A DNA stretch of 56,511 bases from an uncultured Pelagibacteraceae bacterium (GTDB taxonomy: Bacteria > Pseudomonadota > Alphaproteobacteria > Pelagibacterales > Pelagibacteraceae), in NCBI GenBank assembly GCA_902557385.1, contig CACDZF010000005.1, positions 1 to 56,511 of the forward strand, written 5' to 3'. This document shows, piece by piece, positions 25,876 to 36,045 of the stretch (positions within the stretch are counted from its first letter, which is position 1; each line of letters starts with the position of its first letter). The notes under the pieces were generated by a model. The model saw only the letters and a program-made list of their open reading frames with translations. It searched no databases and was not told the origin of the DNA. Both the position numbers and the translations under genes were made by a program.

Positions 25876-28250
25876 GGTTCACAAAAGACTGGTTGGATGT
25901 TCATTTAAAAACAAAAAAAAATGAACAAGAAATTATCGATAAACTGAATGGAATTGGTCTTGAGGTTGAGAAAGTTGAGCCTGTTAAAAATGAATTAAGC
26001 GATTTTATAGTTGCAAAAATAATTAAAGCAGGCAAACACCCAAACGCTGATAGACTAAAATTATGTGATGTTAACATAGGAGGAATGAATAATATAAAAG
26101 TTGTATGCGGTGCGCCAAATGCAAAAGATGGTTTATTAACTATTTATGCTCCTCCAGGTTCAACTATACCGAAAAATGGTTTGAAATTAGAAATTTCAAA
26201 AATAAGAGGAGAAACCTCATATGGAATGCTTTGTTCAGAGTCTGAACTAAATTTATCTAATGAAACTGATGGAATTATCGAATTAAGCAATAAATATAAT
26301 AATAAAATTGGAAAACCATATTTCCAAGGAAAGAACAATAATAACGTTATAGAGTTGTCAATTACTCCAAATCGACCTGATTGTTTGGGAGTTAGAGGAA
26401 TTGCAAGAGATTTATATGCAAGTGGTTATGGAGATTTAAAAGAAATTAAAAAAATCAAATTTACAAAAAAAACAAAACATAATTTAAAGGTTAAAATAGA
26501 AAAAAATAGCAATCAAGCATGTTCTATATTTGGAAGTTGTTTAATTAAAAATATTACAAATAAAGAAAGTCCGAGCTGGTTAAAAGAGAGAATTTTAGCT
26601 TTGGGCTTAAGACCAATTTCTGCTGTTGTTGACATAACAAATTACGTTATGTTTGATTTAAATAGACCACTGCATGCCTATGATTTAGATAAAATCAAAA
26701 ATTCAATTAAAGTAAGAAACTCAATAAAAGGTGAAACTCTTAAAACTCTAGACAACAAAACCTATACATTAAAAGAAAATATGTGCGTAATATCAGACGA
26801 TCAAGGTGCCCTTGGTCTAGGTGGTATAATTGGTGGAGTTAGATCAGGAACTGAATTAAATACAAAAAATATTTTAATTGAATCTGCATATTTTGATCCA
26901 ACTATTACAAGAAAAACTGCAAAAGAACTTGAAATAAATAGTGATGCAAAATTTAGATTCGAAAGAGGTATAGATCCTCAATCTGTAAAAGACGGATTAG
27001 AAATGGCCGCTAAACTAATTATCGAAACCTGCGGGGGTGAAGTTTCAAATTTTGATATTCAAGAAACGATAAAACAAAAAAATAATAAAATAAATTTTGA
27101 CACAAAATTAGTATCAAGAACAATTGGAATTAATGTCAAAGATAAAGATATTATTAAAATCTTAAATAAACTAGGTTTTGAAACAAAAAAAAAGGGAAAA
27201 AATATTGAGGTAAAGGTTCCATCTTGGAGACCAGATATTTTTGGAGAGATTGATTTGGTAGAAGAGGTTATAAGAATTTTAGGTTTTGATAATATTAAAT
27301 CTATTGAACCAGAAAAAAATAGAGTAAAACCAACATTAAATTTTTATCAAAGACATTTTCATCTAGCTCAACGTTCAGTTGCCTCTAAAGGTTATTATGA
27401 AACAATAACATGGTCTTTTAGTGACGAAAGTATTAATGATAAGTTTAGAGAAAATTATAATACAATAAAAATTATAAACCCAATTAGTTCTGAACTCGGA
27501 GTATTAAGAAATTCTTTATACCCCAATTTAATTTATTATATGGAAAAAAATTTAAATAGAGGGTTTGGTGATCAATCTTTATTTGAAATTGGACCAGTCT
27601 TTAAAAGCAAAAAACCTGGTGATCAGATCACCATCATATGTGGAATAAAAAAACAACAGCATGATGAAGACGGCTCTAGAAAAAATAATTTAGATGTATT
27701 TGATATAAAAAGGGATTTAATACAAACACTTGTAGAACTTGGCGTAAATAAAGATGAAATGTCAATCTTAGACAAATCACCTTCGTATTACCATCCTGGC
27801 ATTTCAGGTTCATTCCATTCTAAAGATAGTAAATTTTTATTTGGATATTTCGGCCAACTGCATCCAAAACTTACAAACCATACTTATGGTTTTGAAATTT
27901 TCTTAGAAAATTTAGTTAATTTCAAAATAAAAAACAAAAAAAATAAAGAAAGTTTAATACTTTCTGATTATCAAAAATCAGATAGAGATTTTGCTTTTTT
28001 GATCAATAAAGAAACAAAAGCTCAATTACTTGTGGAGGCAATTGAAAACGTAGATAAGTCATTAATTAAAGATATAAAAATATTTGATGTTTACGAAGGA
28101 AAAAATATTCCTCCAGATAAAAAATCTATCGCAATTAAAGTAACAATCCAATCAGATAATAAAACTTTAAACGAAGATGATTTGACAAGTATTTCAAAAA
28201 AAATTGTTAAATCAGTCGAAGAAAAGACTGGTGCACAATTAAGATCATAA
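25872..28250 (+). CDS. pheT: Phenylalanyl-tRNA synthetase beta subunit
   Basis: A 792-residue beta subunit with all usual parts: an EMAP-like tRNA-binding domain near 40-150 ([23 protein letters not shown]), the B3/B4 editing domain ([20 protein letters not shown]), B5, a class II-like core and a C-terminal ferredoxin-like anticodon-binding domain ([14 protein letters not shown]). It pairs with PheS as an alpha2-beta2 tetramer and edits misacylated tRNA. lepA starts one base after the stop. Confidence 0.97.
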   Translation: MRFTKDWLDVHLKTKKNEQEIIDKLNGIGLEVEKVEPVKNELSDFIVAKIIKAGKHPNADRLKLCDVNIGGMNNIKVVCGAPNAKDGLLTIYAPPGSTIPKNGLKLEISKIRGETSYGMLCSESELNLSNETDGIIELSNKYNNKIGKPYFQGKNNNNVIELSITPNRPDCLGVRGIARDLYASGYGDLKEIKKIKFTKKTKHNLKVKIEKNSNQACSIFGSCLIKNITNKESPSWLKERILALGLRPISAVVDITNYVMFDLNRPLHAYDLDKIKNSIKVRNSIKGETLKTLDNKTYTLKENMCVISDDQGALGLGGIIGGVRSGTELNTKNILIESAYFDPTITRKTAKELEINSDAKFRFERGIDPQSVKDGLEMAAKLIIETCGGEVSNFDIQETIKQKNNKINFDTKLVSRTIGINVKDKDIIKILNKLGFETKKKGKNIEVKVPSWRPDIFGEIDLVEEVIRILGFDNIKSIEPEKNRVKPTLNFYQRHFHLAQRSVASKGYYETITWSFSDESINDKFRENYNTIKIINPISSELGVLRNSLYPNLIYYMEKNLNRGFGDQSLFEIGPVFKSKKPGDQITIICGIKKQQHDEDGSRKNNLDVFDIKRDLIQTLVELGVNKDEMSILDKSPSYYHPGISGSFHSKDSKFLFGYFGQLHPKLTNHTYGFEIFLENLVNFKIKNKKNKESLILSDYQKSDRDFAFLINKETKAQLLVEAIENVDKSLIKDIKIFDVYEGKNIPPDKKSIAIKVTIQSDNKTLNEDDLTSISKKIVKSVEEKTGAQLRS

Positions 28251-28251
28251 G

Positions 28252-30057
28252 ATGTCATCAATTCAAAATATAAGAAATTTTGCAATTATAGCCCATATTG
28301 ATCATGGTAAATCAACCATTGCCGATCGTATTATTCATAAATGTGGAGGTCTTTCTGATAGAGAAATGAAAGCTCAAGTTTTAGATTCAATGGATATAGA
28401 AAGAGAGAGAGGAATTACAATTAAGGCTCAAACTGTAAAATTAAATTATAAATCAAAATCTGGTAAGGAGTATATTTTAAATATCATAGATACTCCTGGT
28501 CATGTTGATTTTAGTTATGAGGTTAGTAGATCATTATATGCTTGTGAGGGATCAATTTTAATTGTGGATAGCACACAAGGAGTAGAAGCACAAACACTAG
28601 CAAATGTTTATCAAGCTTTAGACTCAAATCATGAAATTATTCCAATATTAAATAAGATTGACTTACCTGCCTCAGATTTAGAAAAATCAAACAAACAAAT
28701 TGAGGATGTTATAGGAATTGATACAAAAAATTCTGTACCATGCTCCGGCAAAACTGGTGAAGGTATTGATGAAATACTAGAAAAAATTATTGAGTTACTA
28801 CCAAGCCCAAAAGGAAATCTAAATGAAAAACTAAAATGTTTGTTAGTAGATAGTTGGTATGATGCTTATTTAGGAGTTGTTATTTTAGTTAGAATTATTG
28901 ATGGAAAAATTAAAAAAAATATGAGGATAAAGATGATGTCCAGCAATAAAGATTACAATATTGAAAAGGTTGGAGTATTTACTCCAAAAGCAAAAGATGC
29001 AAAAGAGCTTAATGCTGGTGAGATTGGTTTTATCACTACAGGAATAAAAGAATTATCCGAAACAAAAGTTGGAGATACAATTTGTGATGCAAATGATCCA
29101 TTAAATGTTGCTCTCCCAGGATTTAAACCAAGTAAACCCGTTGTTTTCTGCGGTCTTTTTCCTGTCGATAGTTCCGAATACCAAAAACTAAAAGACGGCC
29201 TTGCAAAATTAAAATTAAATGATGCTAGTTTTACTTTTGAAGCTGAAACATCTTCAGCACTAGGCTTAGGTTTTAGATGTGGTTTTTTGGGATTATTACA
29301 CCTAGAAATAGTAACTGAAAGACTCGAAAGAGAATTTGATATCAATTTATTAACTACTACACCAGGCGTTGTTTATAAAGTTCATATGAATAATGGGGAG
29401 GTAAAAAATTTACAAAACCCATCCAATTTACCTGAACCTAACTTAATTAAATTTATTGAGGAACCGTGGATTAAAGCAACAATTATTACTCCCGACCAAT
29501 ATTTAGGGGCGATAATGAAGCTTTGTCAAAATAAACGAGGAGTTCAAACGAATTTAAGCTACTCAGGAAATAGAGCGGTAGTAAATTATGAAATTCCACT
29601 AAATGAAGTTGTTTTTGATTTTAATGACAGATTAAAATCTATGACTAGTGGATATGCAAGTTTTGATTATGAAATTATAGGTCATAAAGAAGGAGATTTG
29701 GTCAAAATGGGAATTTTAGTTAATTCGGAACCTGTAGATGCATTAGCAATGATGGTTCATAAAGAATTTTCTCAATCTATAGGTCGTGAAGTGTGTGAAA
29801 AGTTAAAAGATTTAATACCTAGACACAACTTTATGATACCAGTTCAAGCTGCAATAGGTGGAAAAATAATAGCTAGAGAGACGATTAAAGGTTTTAAGAA
29901 AGATGTCTTAACAAAAATTCATGGTGGTGGAGCAAGAGATAGAAAGAGAAAATTATTAGATAAACAAAAGAGAGGCAAGTCTAGATCTAAACAATTTGGT
30001 AAAGTGGAAATACCCCAAGAGGCTTTTATTGGTGTTTTAAGAATAAATAAAGATTAA
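28252..30057 (+). CDS. lepA: Elongation factor 4 (LepA)
   Basis: A 601-residue translational GTPase of normal length. GTPase motifs: G1 AHIDHGKST near residue 17, G2 [10 protein letters not shown]3 DTPGHVDF, G4 NKID. The C-terminal LepA-specific domain is present with [19 protein letters not shown], which separates it from EF-G. It acts on stalled or mispositioned ribosomes in the cytoplasm. It is the last core gene before the glycan island starting at 30067. Confidence 0.97.
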   Translation: MSSIQNIRNFAIIAHIDHGKSTIADRIIHKCGGLSDREMKAQVLDSMDIERERGITIKAQTVKLNYKSKSGKEYILNIIDTPGHVDFSYEVSRSLYACEGSILIVDSTQGVEAQTLANVYQALDSNHEIIPILNKIDLPASDLEKSNKQIEDVIGIDTKNSVPCSGKTGEGIDEILEKIIELLPSPKGNLNEKLKCLLVDSWYDAYLGVVILVRIIDGKIKKNMRIKMMSSNKDYNIEKVGVFTPKAKDAKELNAGEIGFITTGIKELSETKVGDTICDANDPLNVALPGFKPSKPVVFCGLFPVDSSEYQKLKDGLAKLKLNDASFTFEAETSSALGLGFRCGFLGLLHLEIVTERLEREFDINLLTTTPGVVYKVHMNNGEVKNLQNPSNLPEPNLIKFIEEPWIKATIITPDQYLGAIMKLCQNKRGVQTNLSYSGNRAVVNYEIPLNEVVFDFNDRLKSMTSGYASFDYEIIGHKEGDLVKMGILVNSEPVDALAMMVHKEFSQSIGREVCEKLKDLIPRHNFMIPVQAAIGGKIIARETIKGFKKDVLTKIHGGGARDRKRKLLDKQKRGKSRSKQFGKVEIPQEAFIGVLRINKD

Positions 30058-30066
30058 AAAAATTTT

Positions 30067-30876
30067 ATGAAAAGCAAAATATTTGATTGTATTACTTTTT
30101 TTGATAATAATTTTATGTTTGATTTTAGATATAATGTACTTAAAGATTTTGTAGATTATTTTATTATATGCGAGTCAATTTTTGACCATAGAGGAAAACC
30201 AAAAAAAAAAAAATTTATTAAAAAAGATCATTATGATGATAAAAAGGTTAAATATTTTTTATTAGAGGAACCTTTTCCTGAAAATACATCAATTTGGGAA
30301 AACCAAGCTATCCAGAGAGAATTTTTATTAAAAAATACAGATTTTGCAGATAAAGAAGATTTTATTTTTTTCTCTGATCCAGATGAGATCCCGAGACCAG
30401 AATTATTAAAAAATTTTAAATTAGATAAAAAGTACGGGATATTTATGCAAACCTGTTTTAATTTTAAGTTTAATCTTTATAATAAATATGAAAGTCCGTG
30501 GGAAGGCACTAGGGTAAGTAAAAAAAAAAACCTTAAATCTATTGATTTTATGAGACAAAAAGTAAGATCTAAGAATTTAAAATACAATTTTTATAGATTT
30601 GATAAAGAGAAAAGTATCCAAATTTTCAATGATGCTGGATGGCATTTTAACAATTTGCTTAGTCCAGAGGAAATTTCACTAAAATTAAAAACATTTGCTC
30701 ATTCAGATTTTGCAGAGAATAAATATTCATCACCAAAAATAATAAAAAAAAAAATTGATTTAAGAATTGATTTATTTGAAAGGGGCCATATTTACAAAAA
30801 AAAGGAAATCGATAATACCTTTCCAAAATATCTTAATGACAACCAAGATAAATTTAAAAAGTTTATAATTAATTAA
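30067..30876 (+). CDS. Glycosyltransferase family 17-like (N-acetylglucosaminyltransferase-like)
   Basis: A 269-residue cytoplasmic protein. The start IFDCITFFDNNFMFDFRYN, the central WENQAIQREFLLKN and the acidic motif FFSDPDEIPRPE match the GT17 family (beta-1,4-mannosyl-glycoprotein GlcNAc transferase-like), which in bacteria is found in surface-glycan clusters. Donor and acceptor are not known. The gene starts 9 bases after lepA and is followed within 3 bases by the DUF4422 gene. It carries an A13 homopolymer in frame (30201-30213), a candidate site for slippage. It is lysine-rich and AT-rich even for this window. Confidence 0.75.
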   Translation: MKSKIFDCITFFDNNFMFDFRYNVLKDFVDYFIICESIFDHRGKPKKKKFIKKDHYDDKKVKYFLLEEPFPENTSIWENQAIQREFLLKNTDFADKEDFIFFSDPDEIPRPELLKNFKLDKKYGIFMQTCFNFKFNLYNKYESPWEGTRVSKKKNLKSIDFMRQKVRSKNLKYNFYRFDKEKSIQIFNDAGWHFNNLLSPEEISLKLKTFAHSDFAENKYSSPKIIKKKIDLRIDLFERGHIYKKKEIDNTFPKYLNDNQDKFKKFIIN

Positions 30877-30879
30877 ATT

Positions 30880-31701
30880 ATGAAATCATTAAAAATGTAT
30901 TGTTTTTCTCTTGCAAATTCAAACTTAGATAAAATAAAAAAAATAAATTACATACCAGTTGGTTTAGGCAAAGCAAATTTTGATAAAGAATGGTTAAGAG
31001 AAAATACAAGAGACAATATAAGTGAAAAAAATAGCTGGTATGGAGAAAATACATTTTATTATTGGCTATGGAAAAATGAATTAGAAAAAAACTTTGATTC
31101 AGACTGGATCGGATTTTGTCATTATAGGAGATTTTGGCTTAAAGATAGTAAAGAAAAGGATTACGAGGATTTTAAAAAATCAATTGTCCAGGAGGCTCCA
31201 AATGAATGGAATAACCATGAAGTCGTACTTAGAGATGAGGTATATGTTAACTCTACAAAATTAAGTAAAATTTTAAAATATGGAAAAAAACAGTTAATAA
31301 AAAATCCTTTTGTTTTTTTATCAAAAAAAAAAATGACCGTGAAAGTACATTATGACATGTATCATGGTTATGGAGAAATGGATAAGGCAATAGAATTATT
31401 GGATAACGAAAATAGAGAAGATTTTAGGACTTGGGTAAATAGTGCAGCTTCATTTAATGCAAACAATGTTTTTATTTGCAAATCTGCTGCACTTTATAAC
31501 GATTATTGCAAATCCTTGTTTCAATGGTTAGAGAAGTGTGAGTCGGTGTTTGGTTTTGATCCAAATAGGCCATATAGTCGTATAAGGGTATATGCATTTC
31601 TTGCTGAACGATATTTAAGCTATTGGTTTAAAAAAAATTCGAACTATATATTGTGGCCTATGAAATTTCACGATATCACGAACGATACTAAAAATTTTTA
31701 G
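30880..31701 (+). CDS. DUF4422 (capsular/exopolysaccharide glycosyltransferase-like) protein
   Basis: A 273-residue protein that matches the DUF4422 family pattern: YIPVGLGKANFDKEWLREN near the start, then NTFYYWLWKN and IGFCHYRRFW, the family signature. A later ASFNANNVFICKSAALYNDYC and a C-terminal ERYLSYWF also fit. Members sit in capsule and LPS clusters and are thought to be glycosyltransferases. The function is not proven. Gene context (GT17-like before, RmlD-like after) supports a surface-glycan role. Confidence 0.78.
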   Translation: MKSLKMYCFSLANSNLDKIKKINYIPVGLGKANFDKEWLRENTRDNISEKNSWYGENTFYYWLWKNELEKNFDSDWIGFCHYRRFWLKDSKEKDYEDFKKSIVQEAPNEWNNHEVVLRDEVYVNSTKLSKILKYGKKQLIKNPFVFLSKKKMTVKVHYDMYHGYGEMDKAIELLDNENREDFRTWVNSAASFNANNVFICKSAALYNDYCKSLFQWLEKCESVFGFDPNRPYSRIRVYAFLAERYLSYWFKKNSNYILWPMKFHDITNDTKNF

Positions 31702-31708
31702 TTTATAA

Positions 31709-32608
31709 ATGAAGAAAAAAATTTTTTTATCTGGAACTGGAGGAATGCTAGGAGAAGCATTTTATGAAGTTTTTAAAAAAAATTACGAATTAAAATGTAC
31801 AGATATTGATGTAAATGAAGATTGGTTAGAGTACTTAGATTTTTGTGACTCAGATAAGTATAAATTGTTAGTAGAAAAATTTAGTCCCAATTATCTTTTT
31901 CATATAGGAGCTTTTACAGATTTAGAATTTTGTGAAAAAAATGAAACTGAGACTTTTAAAACAAACACAGACTCAGTAAAAACTGCAGTAAAAATTAGTA
32001 ACAAATTGAACATCCCACTACTTTATATAAGTACAGCTGGGATTTTTGATGGATTGAAAGAGTTTTACGATGAAGAAGATTTACCAAAACCCATGGGAGT
32101 ATATGCTATATCAAAATATGAAGCAGAAAAATTTGTTATGCAAAATTGTAAAAAATTTTTAATTTGTAGAGCTGGATGGATGATGGGCGGAGGTCCAAAA
32201 AAAGATAAAAAATTTGTGCAAAAAATTTTAAAACAAATTAAAGAAGGAAAAAAGGAGCTGTTTATTGTTGATGATAAGTTTGGGACTCCAACATATACTT
32301 ATGACTTTGCAAAAAATACTGAAGCATTAATTGATACTAAGAATTATGGATTATATAACATGGCTTGCCAAGGAAATACTAGTCGTTATGAAGTTACAGA
32401 GGAAATTTTAAAAATTTTAAATTTAAATAATTCAATTAAATTAACAAAAGTTAATTCTGATTATTTTTCTAAAACTTTTTTTGCCAAAAGACCGAATTCT
32501 GAAAATCTCTTAAACAAAAAACTTAACGATAAAGGTTTAAATTTAATGCGACCTTGGCGAGAAACATTAAAAGAGTATTTAGACAACTCATACTCATCAT
32601 ATTTATAG
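31709..32608 (+). CDS. RmlD-like dTDP-4-dehydrorhamnose reductase / NDP-sugar SDR
   Basis: A 299-residue extended SDR protein. The Rossmann motif GTGGMLGEAF is at residues 9-18 and the catalytic pair lies in YAISKYEAEKF. The sequence DKFGTPTYTYDFAKNTEALI is close to the RmlD pattern of substrate binding. RmlD reduces dTDP-4-keto-L-rhamnose to dTDP-L-rhamnose. The exact sugar here is unsure, but RmlA and RmlC homologues occur in the same island. Its TAG stop shares its last base with the first base of the downstream tRNA-Ser. Confidence 0.8.
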   Translation: MKKKIFLSGTGGMLGEAFYEVFKKNYELKCTDIDVNEDWLEYLDFCDSDKYKLLVEKFSPNYLFHIGAFTDLEFCEKNETETFKTNTDSVKTAVKISNKLNIPLLYISTAGIFDGLKEFYDEEDLPKPMGVYAISKYEAEKFVMQNCKKFLICRAGWMMGGGPKKDKKFVQKILKQIKEGKKELFIVDDKFGTPTYTYDFAKNTEALIDTKNYGLYNMACQGNTSRYEVTEEILKILNLNNSIKLTKVNSDYFSKTFFAKRPNSENLLNKKLNDKGLNLMRPWRETLKEYLDNSYSSYL

Positions 32609-32697
32609 GAGAGATGGCCGAGCGGTTTAAGGCGCACGCTTGGAAAGTGTGTGTACCCTCACAGGTACCGTGGGTTCGAATCCCACTCTCTCCGCCA
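32608..32697 (+). tRNA. tRNA-Ser (anticodon GGA)
   Basis: A 90-base class II tRNA. Acceptor stem GGAGAGA/TCTCTCC, discriminator G and encoded CCA. The anticodon stem CACGC/GTGTG with loop TTGGAAA gives anticodon GGA, which reads UCC and UCU. A long variable arm (TACCCTCACAGGTA) follows, as expected for tRNA-Ser, then the T arm GTGGGTTCGAATCCCAC. Its first base is the last base of the RmlD-like stop codon. No direct repeat of its 3' end was noticed elsewhere in the window. Confidence 0.96.
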
Positions 32698-32753
32698 AAT
32701 ATTAACTTTTATAAAGTATTAATTAAAGTTATAAATCGATAAAAATTTTTTAT

Positions 32754-33479
32754 ATGATTAAAAAAGAAATCTTAAAAACGATAGTAAAATTATTTGATAA
32801 ATTTTTAAATACAGAGCTTCATTTAAGACTTGTAAGTGAAAATAGTGAGAAGTTTTATAAAAATAGCTATGATGTAAAAGAATATGATTTAATTTTTATA
32901 CATATTCCAAAAACTGGTGGAACAACTTTCAATTTTGTTTTGGATGAATTGAAAAAAAAAGAAAATATAAAAATTAAACAAAGGGGACATTTTTCAATAT
33001 CAATAAAAACCTCGAGTTCTAATGAAAAAACAAATTACTGTACCGTTATAAGAGATCCAATAGAAAGATCTATATCATGGTATAATCGATGTTTAGGAGA
33101 TAAAAATTATTATAGTCACGGACTAGCCAAAAAAGGTTTTGATGTTTTTATGCGAAGATGTTCCGAGGTACATAATACCTTTTGTAAGTATTATTCTGGA
33201 TATTTGGATCAAGAGGTTAACGAATATACTATGAATATAGCTTTAAATAATTTAAAAAATTTTAAATATGTTTTTTCATTTGAAAATTTAGAAAACGAAT
33301 TAAAAAATTTTGCAAACAATCATAATTTAAATTTAAGCTCAATTCCAAAATTTGATTATAATTCAAAAAAAACAGATTACGAAAATTTAGAATATAAAAA
33401 TATTGCAAAATTCTATAACCCTTATGATATGATGTTATATAATGCTGCACAAAAAGAAATTTTTAATTTGAATAAATAA
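32754..33479 (+). CDS. Sulfotransferase-family protein (PAPS-type)
   Basis: A 241-residue cytoplasmic protein. The 5'-phosphosulfate-binding motif FIHIPKTGGTTFN lies at 48-60, and the 3'-phosphate motif VIRDPIERSISWYNR follows later. This layout is that of the Sulfotransfer_2-type group, which moves sulfate from PAPS to a carbohydrate. It could equally act on another acceptor. The position inside a surface-glycan island suggests sulfated or otherwise decorated polysaccharide. Its stop overlaps the next gene start (TAATG). Confidence 0.82.
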   Translation: MIKKEILKTIVKLFDKFLNTELHLRLVSENSEKFYKNSYDVKEYDLIFIHIPKTGGTTFNFVLDELKKKENIKIKQRGHFSISIKTSSSNEKTNYCTVIRDPIERSISWYNRCLGDKNYYSHGLAKKGFDVFMRRCSEVHNTFCKYYSGYLDQEVNEYTMNIALNNLKNFKYVFSFENLENELKNFANNHNLNLSSIPKFDYNSKKTDYENLEYKNIAKFYNPYDMMLYNAAQKEIFNLNK

Positions 33480-34657
33480 TGGAAAAATTTCTTAATTTAG
33501 GTTCACAACCTCTTGCTAATTCTTATATAAAAAAAAGCAATCTTAAACTTAAGGAAAAGAAATTTAAGCTTCAAGTTGGTTTTAATAAAAAAAATTATTT
33601 AGTCTCAATTATAAATACTGTTCCAAAGGAGAAAATGTTTAACAATGAATATCCTTACAAATCATCAGAATCTAAAACCATGAGAAAATCCTTTAAGGAT
33701 CTAGCAAAAAAAATTAAAAAAAAATATAAACCGAATTTTATAATTGAAATTGGAAGCAACGATGGTGCATTTTTAAAAAATTTTAGCAAAAATATTGCAG
33801 TAGGGGTCGAGCCTTGTAAAAATTTAGCAAGGCTAACAGTAAAAAAAAAATACAAAACCTTTTCTGAATATTGGAGTATAAAACTAGCAAAAAAAATTAC
33901 AAAAATTAAAAAAGCTGATCTTGTGTATTCAGCTAACACACTTAGTCATATAAAAAAACTAGATGAAATATTTAACGCAATTAACTACTCGCTATCTAGA
34001 AATGGAATTTTAATATTAGAAGATCCTTCGTTGTTGTCATGTATAAAAAATGTGGCATATGACCAATTTTATTGTGAACATATATATGTATTTTCAACAA
34101 TAGCATTGAAAAATGTTTTAAAAAAGTTTGACCTGGAAATTTTTGATATTCAGAATACCAAAACTCATGGTGGGTCTAATAGATATTTTATTAAAAAAAA
34201 AATAAATAATATATATAAAATTAAAAATAGTGTGAGAGCAGAAATCAGCAAAGAATTAAAATTTGGTCTACATAAAATTTCCACCTACAAAAAATTTAGT
34301 TTAAAGGTAAAGGAGTCAAAAAAGAAACTATTAAAAATTTTTTTAAAAGCAAAAATTAAAAATTTGAATATTATAGGATATGGGGCGACCGCTAAATCGT
34401 GCACTGTGTTAAACTACTGCCAAGTTGGAGGAAATTTTATTGATTATTTTTATGATACTACTTCATATAAAATTGGAAGATATTTGCCCGGTAGCAAAAT
34501 ATTAATTAAAAAATATAAGAAATTAGACAAAAAAAAAGTTGATATTGCTTTTTTAGGAGCTTGGAATTTTAAAGAAGAAATTTTTAAAAAAGAGAAAAAT
34601 TTTATTAAAAAAGGTGGGAAATTTATTACCCATGTTCCAATTCCACAGATAATTTAA
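33479..34657 (+). CDS. SAM-dependent C-methyltransferase-like protein (NDP-sugar type), zinc site lost
   Basis: A 392-residue protein of the three-part Methyltransf_13 / class I SAM / Methyltransf_14 type typical of NDP-hexose C-methyltransferases. Visible are FLNLGSQPLANSYI at the start, YPYKSSESKTMRKSF (about 58-72), the SAM motif IIEIGSNDGAF (88-98) and a C-terminal Rossmann-like GYGATAKSCTVLNYC. The usual N-terminal zinc-binding cysteines are missing: no CxxC precedes FLNLG, and the expected C/C pair after LQVGF is replaced by Asn and Lys. It may still bind SAM. It probably methylates a sugar nucleotide in the same pathway as RmlA and RmlC. It ends in a 4-base overlap with the convergent RmlC-like gene. 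Confidence 0.8.
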   Translation: MEKFLNLGSQPLANSYIKKSNLKLKEKKFKLQVGFNKKNYLVSIINTVPKEKMFNNEYPYKSSESKTMRKSFKDLAKKIKKKYKPNFIIEIGSNDGAFLKNFSKNIAVGVEPCKNLARLTVKKKYKTFSEYWSIKLAKKITKIKKADLVYSANTLSHIKKLDEIFNAINYSLSRNGILILEDPSLLSCIKNVAYDQFYCEHIYVFSTIALKNVLKKFDLEIFDIQNTKTHGGSNRYFIKKKINNIYKIKNSVRAEISKELKFGLHKISTYKKFSLKVKESKKKLLKIFLKAKIKNLNIIGYGATAKSCTVLNYCQVGGNFIDYFYDTTSYKIGRYLPGSKILIKKYKKLDKKKVDIAFLGAWNFKEEIFKKEKNFIKKGGKFITHVPIPQII

Positions 34658-35166
34658 AGTTCTGAAAATTTAATTCCTTTTTTATCTTTTTTAGAGAGTA
34701 TCGGTTTCTTTAATGGCCATTTAATTTTTAGTTTTCTATCATTCCAATTAACAGTGATTTCACTTTCTTTATGTCTATAATTGGTGCATCCGTAGAGTAC
34801 AATATTTTCTTTTTCTAGTCCCAAAAATCCATGCAGGAATCCTTTTGGTATAAAAAAACTTTTACCATTTTTTTCACTTAAAATTAGCTTGTAATGCTTT
34901 CCATAAGTTTTAGAATTTTTTCTTGCATCGACGACTACATCAAGAATCTTTCCTTTCAAAACCAATATATATTTATCTTGAGGACTTTTTTTTTGCATGT
35001 GCAACCCTCTTAAAACATTTTTTTTTGATTTAGAAATAATTGCAAAAATTAAATTTTTTTTAATTATTTTTTTTTTGTAAGCCTCTCTTAAAAAACCTCG
35101 TTGATCATAAAATATTTTTCCTTTTAAAATAAATAAATCTTTAAGTTTTGTTTTAATTATTTTCAT
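34654..35166 (-). CDS. rmlC: dTDP-4-dehydrorhamnose 3,5-epimerase-like (RmlC family)
   Basis: A 170-residue cupin of RmlC length. The catalytic histidine motif VLRGLHMQ, the aspartate in LDVVVDARKNSKTYG, and FIPKGFLHGFL are present, as is YGCTNYRHKESE near the substrate tyrosine. It epimerises C3 and C5 (or C3 only) of a dTDP-4-keto-6-deoxy sugar. The amino acid composition is very lysine-rich. It overlaps the upstream epimerase gene by 14 bases and belongs to the minus-strand block RmlA-epimerase-RmlC. Confidence 0.88.
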   Translation of the reverse strand: MKIIKTKLKDLFILKGKIFYDQRGFLREAYKKKIIKKNLIFAIISKSKKNVLRGLHMQKKSPQDKYILVLKGKILDVVVDARKNSKTYGKHYKLILSEKNGKSFFIPKGFLHGFLGLEKENIVLYGCTNYRHKESEITVNWNDRKLKIKWPLKKPILSKKDKKGIKFSEL

Positions 35167-36043
35167 TTATAAAATTTAATTTAATTTTTTTGATTATTTG
35201 ATTATCCGGTTTCCATTTGGGTAATTTTTTTATTTTTGATTTTGGAATTTTTTTAACAGATTTCTTTAGGTATTTCACTTTAATTTTTCTTTTTAGATTT
35301 TTGTTAAAATTTTCTATTAATTTAGATATTTTTATATTTTTATTATTTTTTAAGCAGTAAGATCCTGGCTTTATATTGTTGTTTAATAATATAATTAAAG
35401 CATTAATAATATCATTAACATGGATAATATTAAGTTCTAAATTTTTAGATGAAATTATAGTTGTTTTTTTTGTTTTATAATTGGAGATTATTGTTGGAAT
35501 AAGTTTTTTTCGATTATCATTTTTTCCAAAACTTTCGTACAATTTTAAATTATAAAATTTAGTATTCTTTTCTTTATAACTGTAGAAATTGCTTATCATT
35601 TCAAAAGCATTCTTTGTTGCGCTGTATAAATTTTTTGACTCAAATTTTTCACTTGATTTATGTTGCATCATGCTTCCAAAGTTAATTACCTTGGTTGCTT
35701 TTTGAGAGATTAAATCATAAATGAGTGTCGGAAAAAGTATGTTTGATTTAATAAAATTGAAAATATCATTATATACATGATTATTTTTATATAATGTAGC
35801 AAAATTAATAAAATAATTTATTTTAAGTTTTTTAATTTTTCTTTCTAATTGGTGATTATTAGAAAAAAATATACTTTTATAATTTTTTGGATATTTTTTT
35901 TTTAGTTTCTTTAACTTGTAATTTTTTTTATTTTTTTCTCTTAGAATATCTATTATGTAGTAATTTTTTGTTAATATATATTTAAGAAAGTTATATCCTA
36001 TAAATCCTGAAGTTCCGGTAATTAGTAAAGTTTTTTTACTCAA
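35153..36043 (-). CDS. NAD-dependent epimerase/dehydratase-family sugar protein
   Basis: A 296-residue extended SDR protein. The Rossmann motif GTSGFIGYNFLKYIL starts at residue 9. The catalytic pair is seen in NLYSATKNAFEM and an upstream serine in FGSMMQHK. The C-terminal half has HVNDIINALIILLNN, as in sugar epimerases. It is more diverged and more lysine/asparagine-rich than its neighbours. It might be a 4-ketoreductase or epimerase for a deoxysugar. Full RmlB length (about 350) is not reached, so it is unlikely to be the 4,6-dehydratase. It sits between RmlA and RmlC genes. Confidence 0.75.
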   Translation of the reverse strand: MSKKTLLITGTSGFIGYNFLKYILTKNYYIIDILREKNKKNYKLKKLKKKYPKNYKSIFFSNNHQLERKIKKLKINYFINFATLYKNNHVYNDIFNFIKSNILFPTLIYDLISQKATKVINFGSMMQHKSSEKFESKNLYSATKNAFEMISNFYSYKEKNTKFYNLKLYESFGKNDNRKKLIPTIISNYKTKKTTIISSKNLELNIIHVNDIINALIILLNNNIKPGSYCLKNNKNIKISKLIENFNKNLKRKIKVKYLKKSVKKIPKSKIKKLPKWKPDNQIIKKIKLNFINENN

Positions 36044-36045
36044 AT

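Noticed and set aside
28953..29345. 130-codon minus-strand frame inside lepA
   Set aside because: It lies wholly within a strongly conserved gene and has no ribosome site or family features.
32600..32700. tRNA-Ser as an integration site for a genomic island
   Set aside because: No integrase gene was seen and no second copy of the tRNA 3' end was noticed in the window.
32554..32742. Open reading frame of about 62 codons across the tRNA-Ser
   Set aside because: It lies over the end of the RmlD-like gene and the tRNA; its peptide is the usual false translation of a tRNA-Ser gene.
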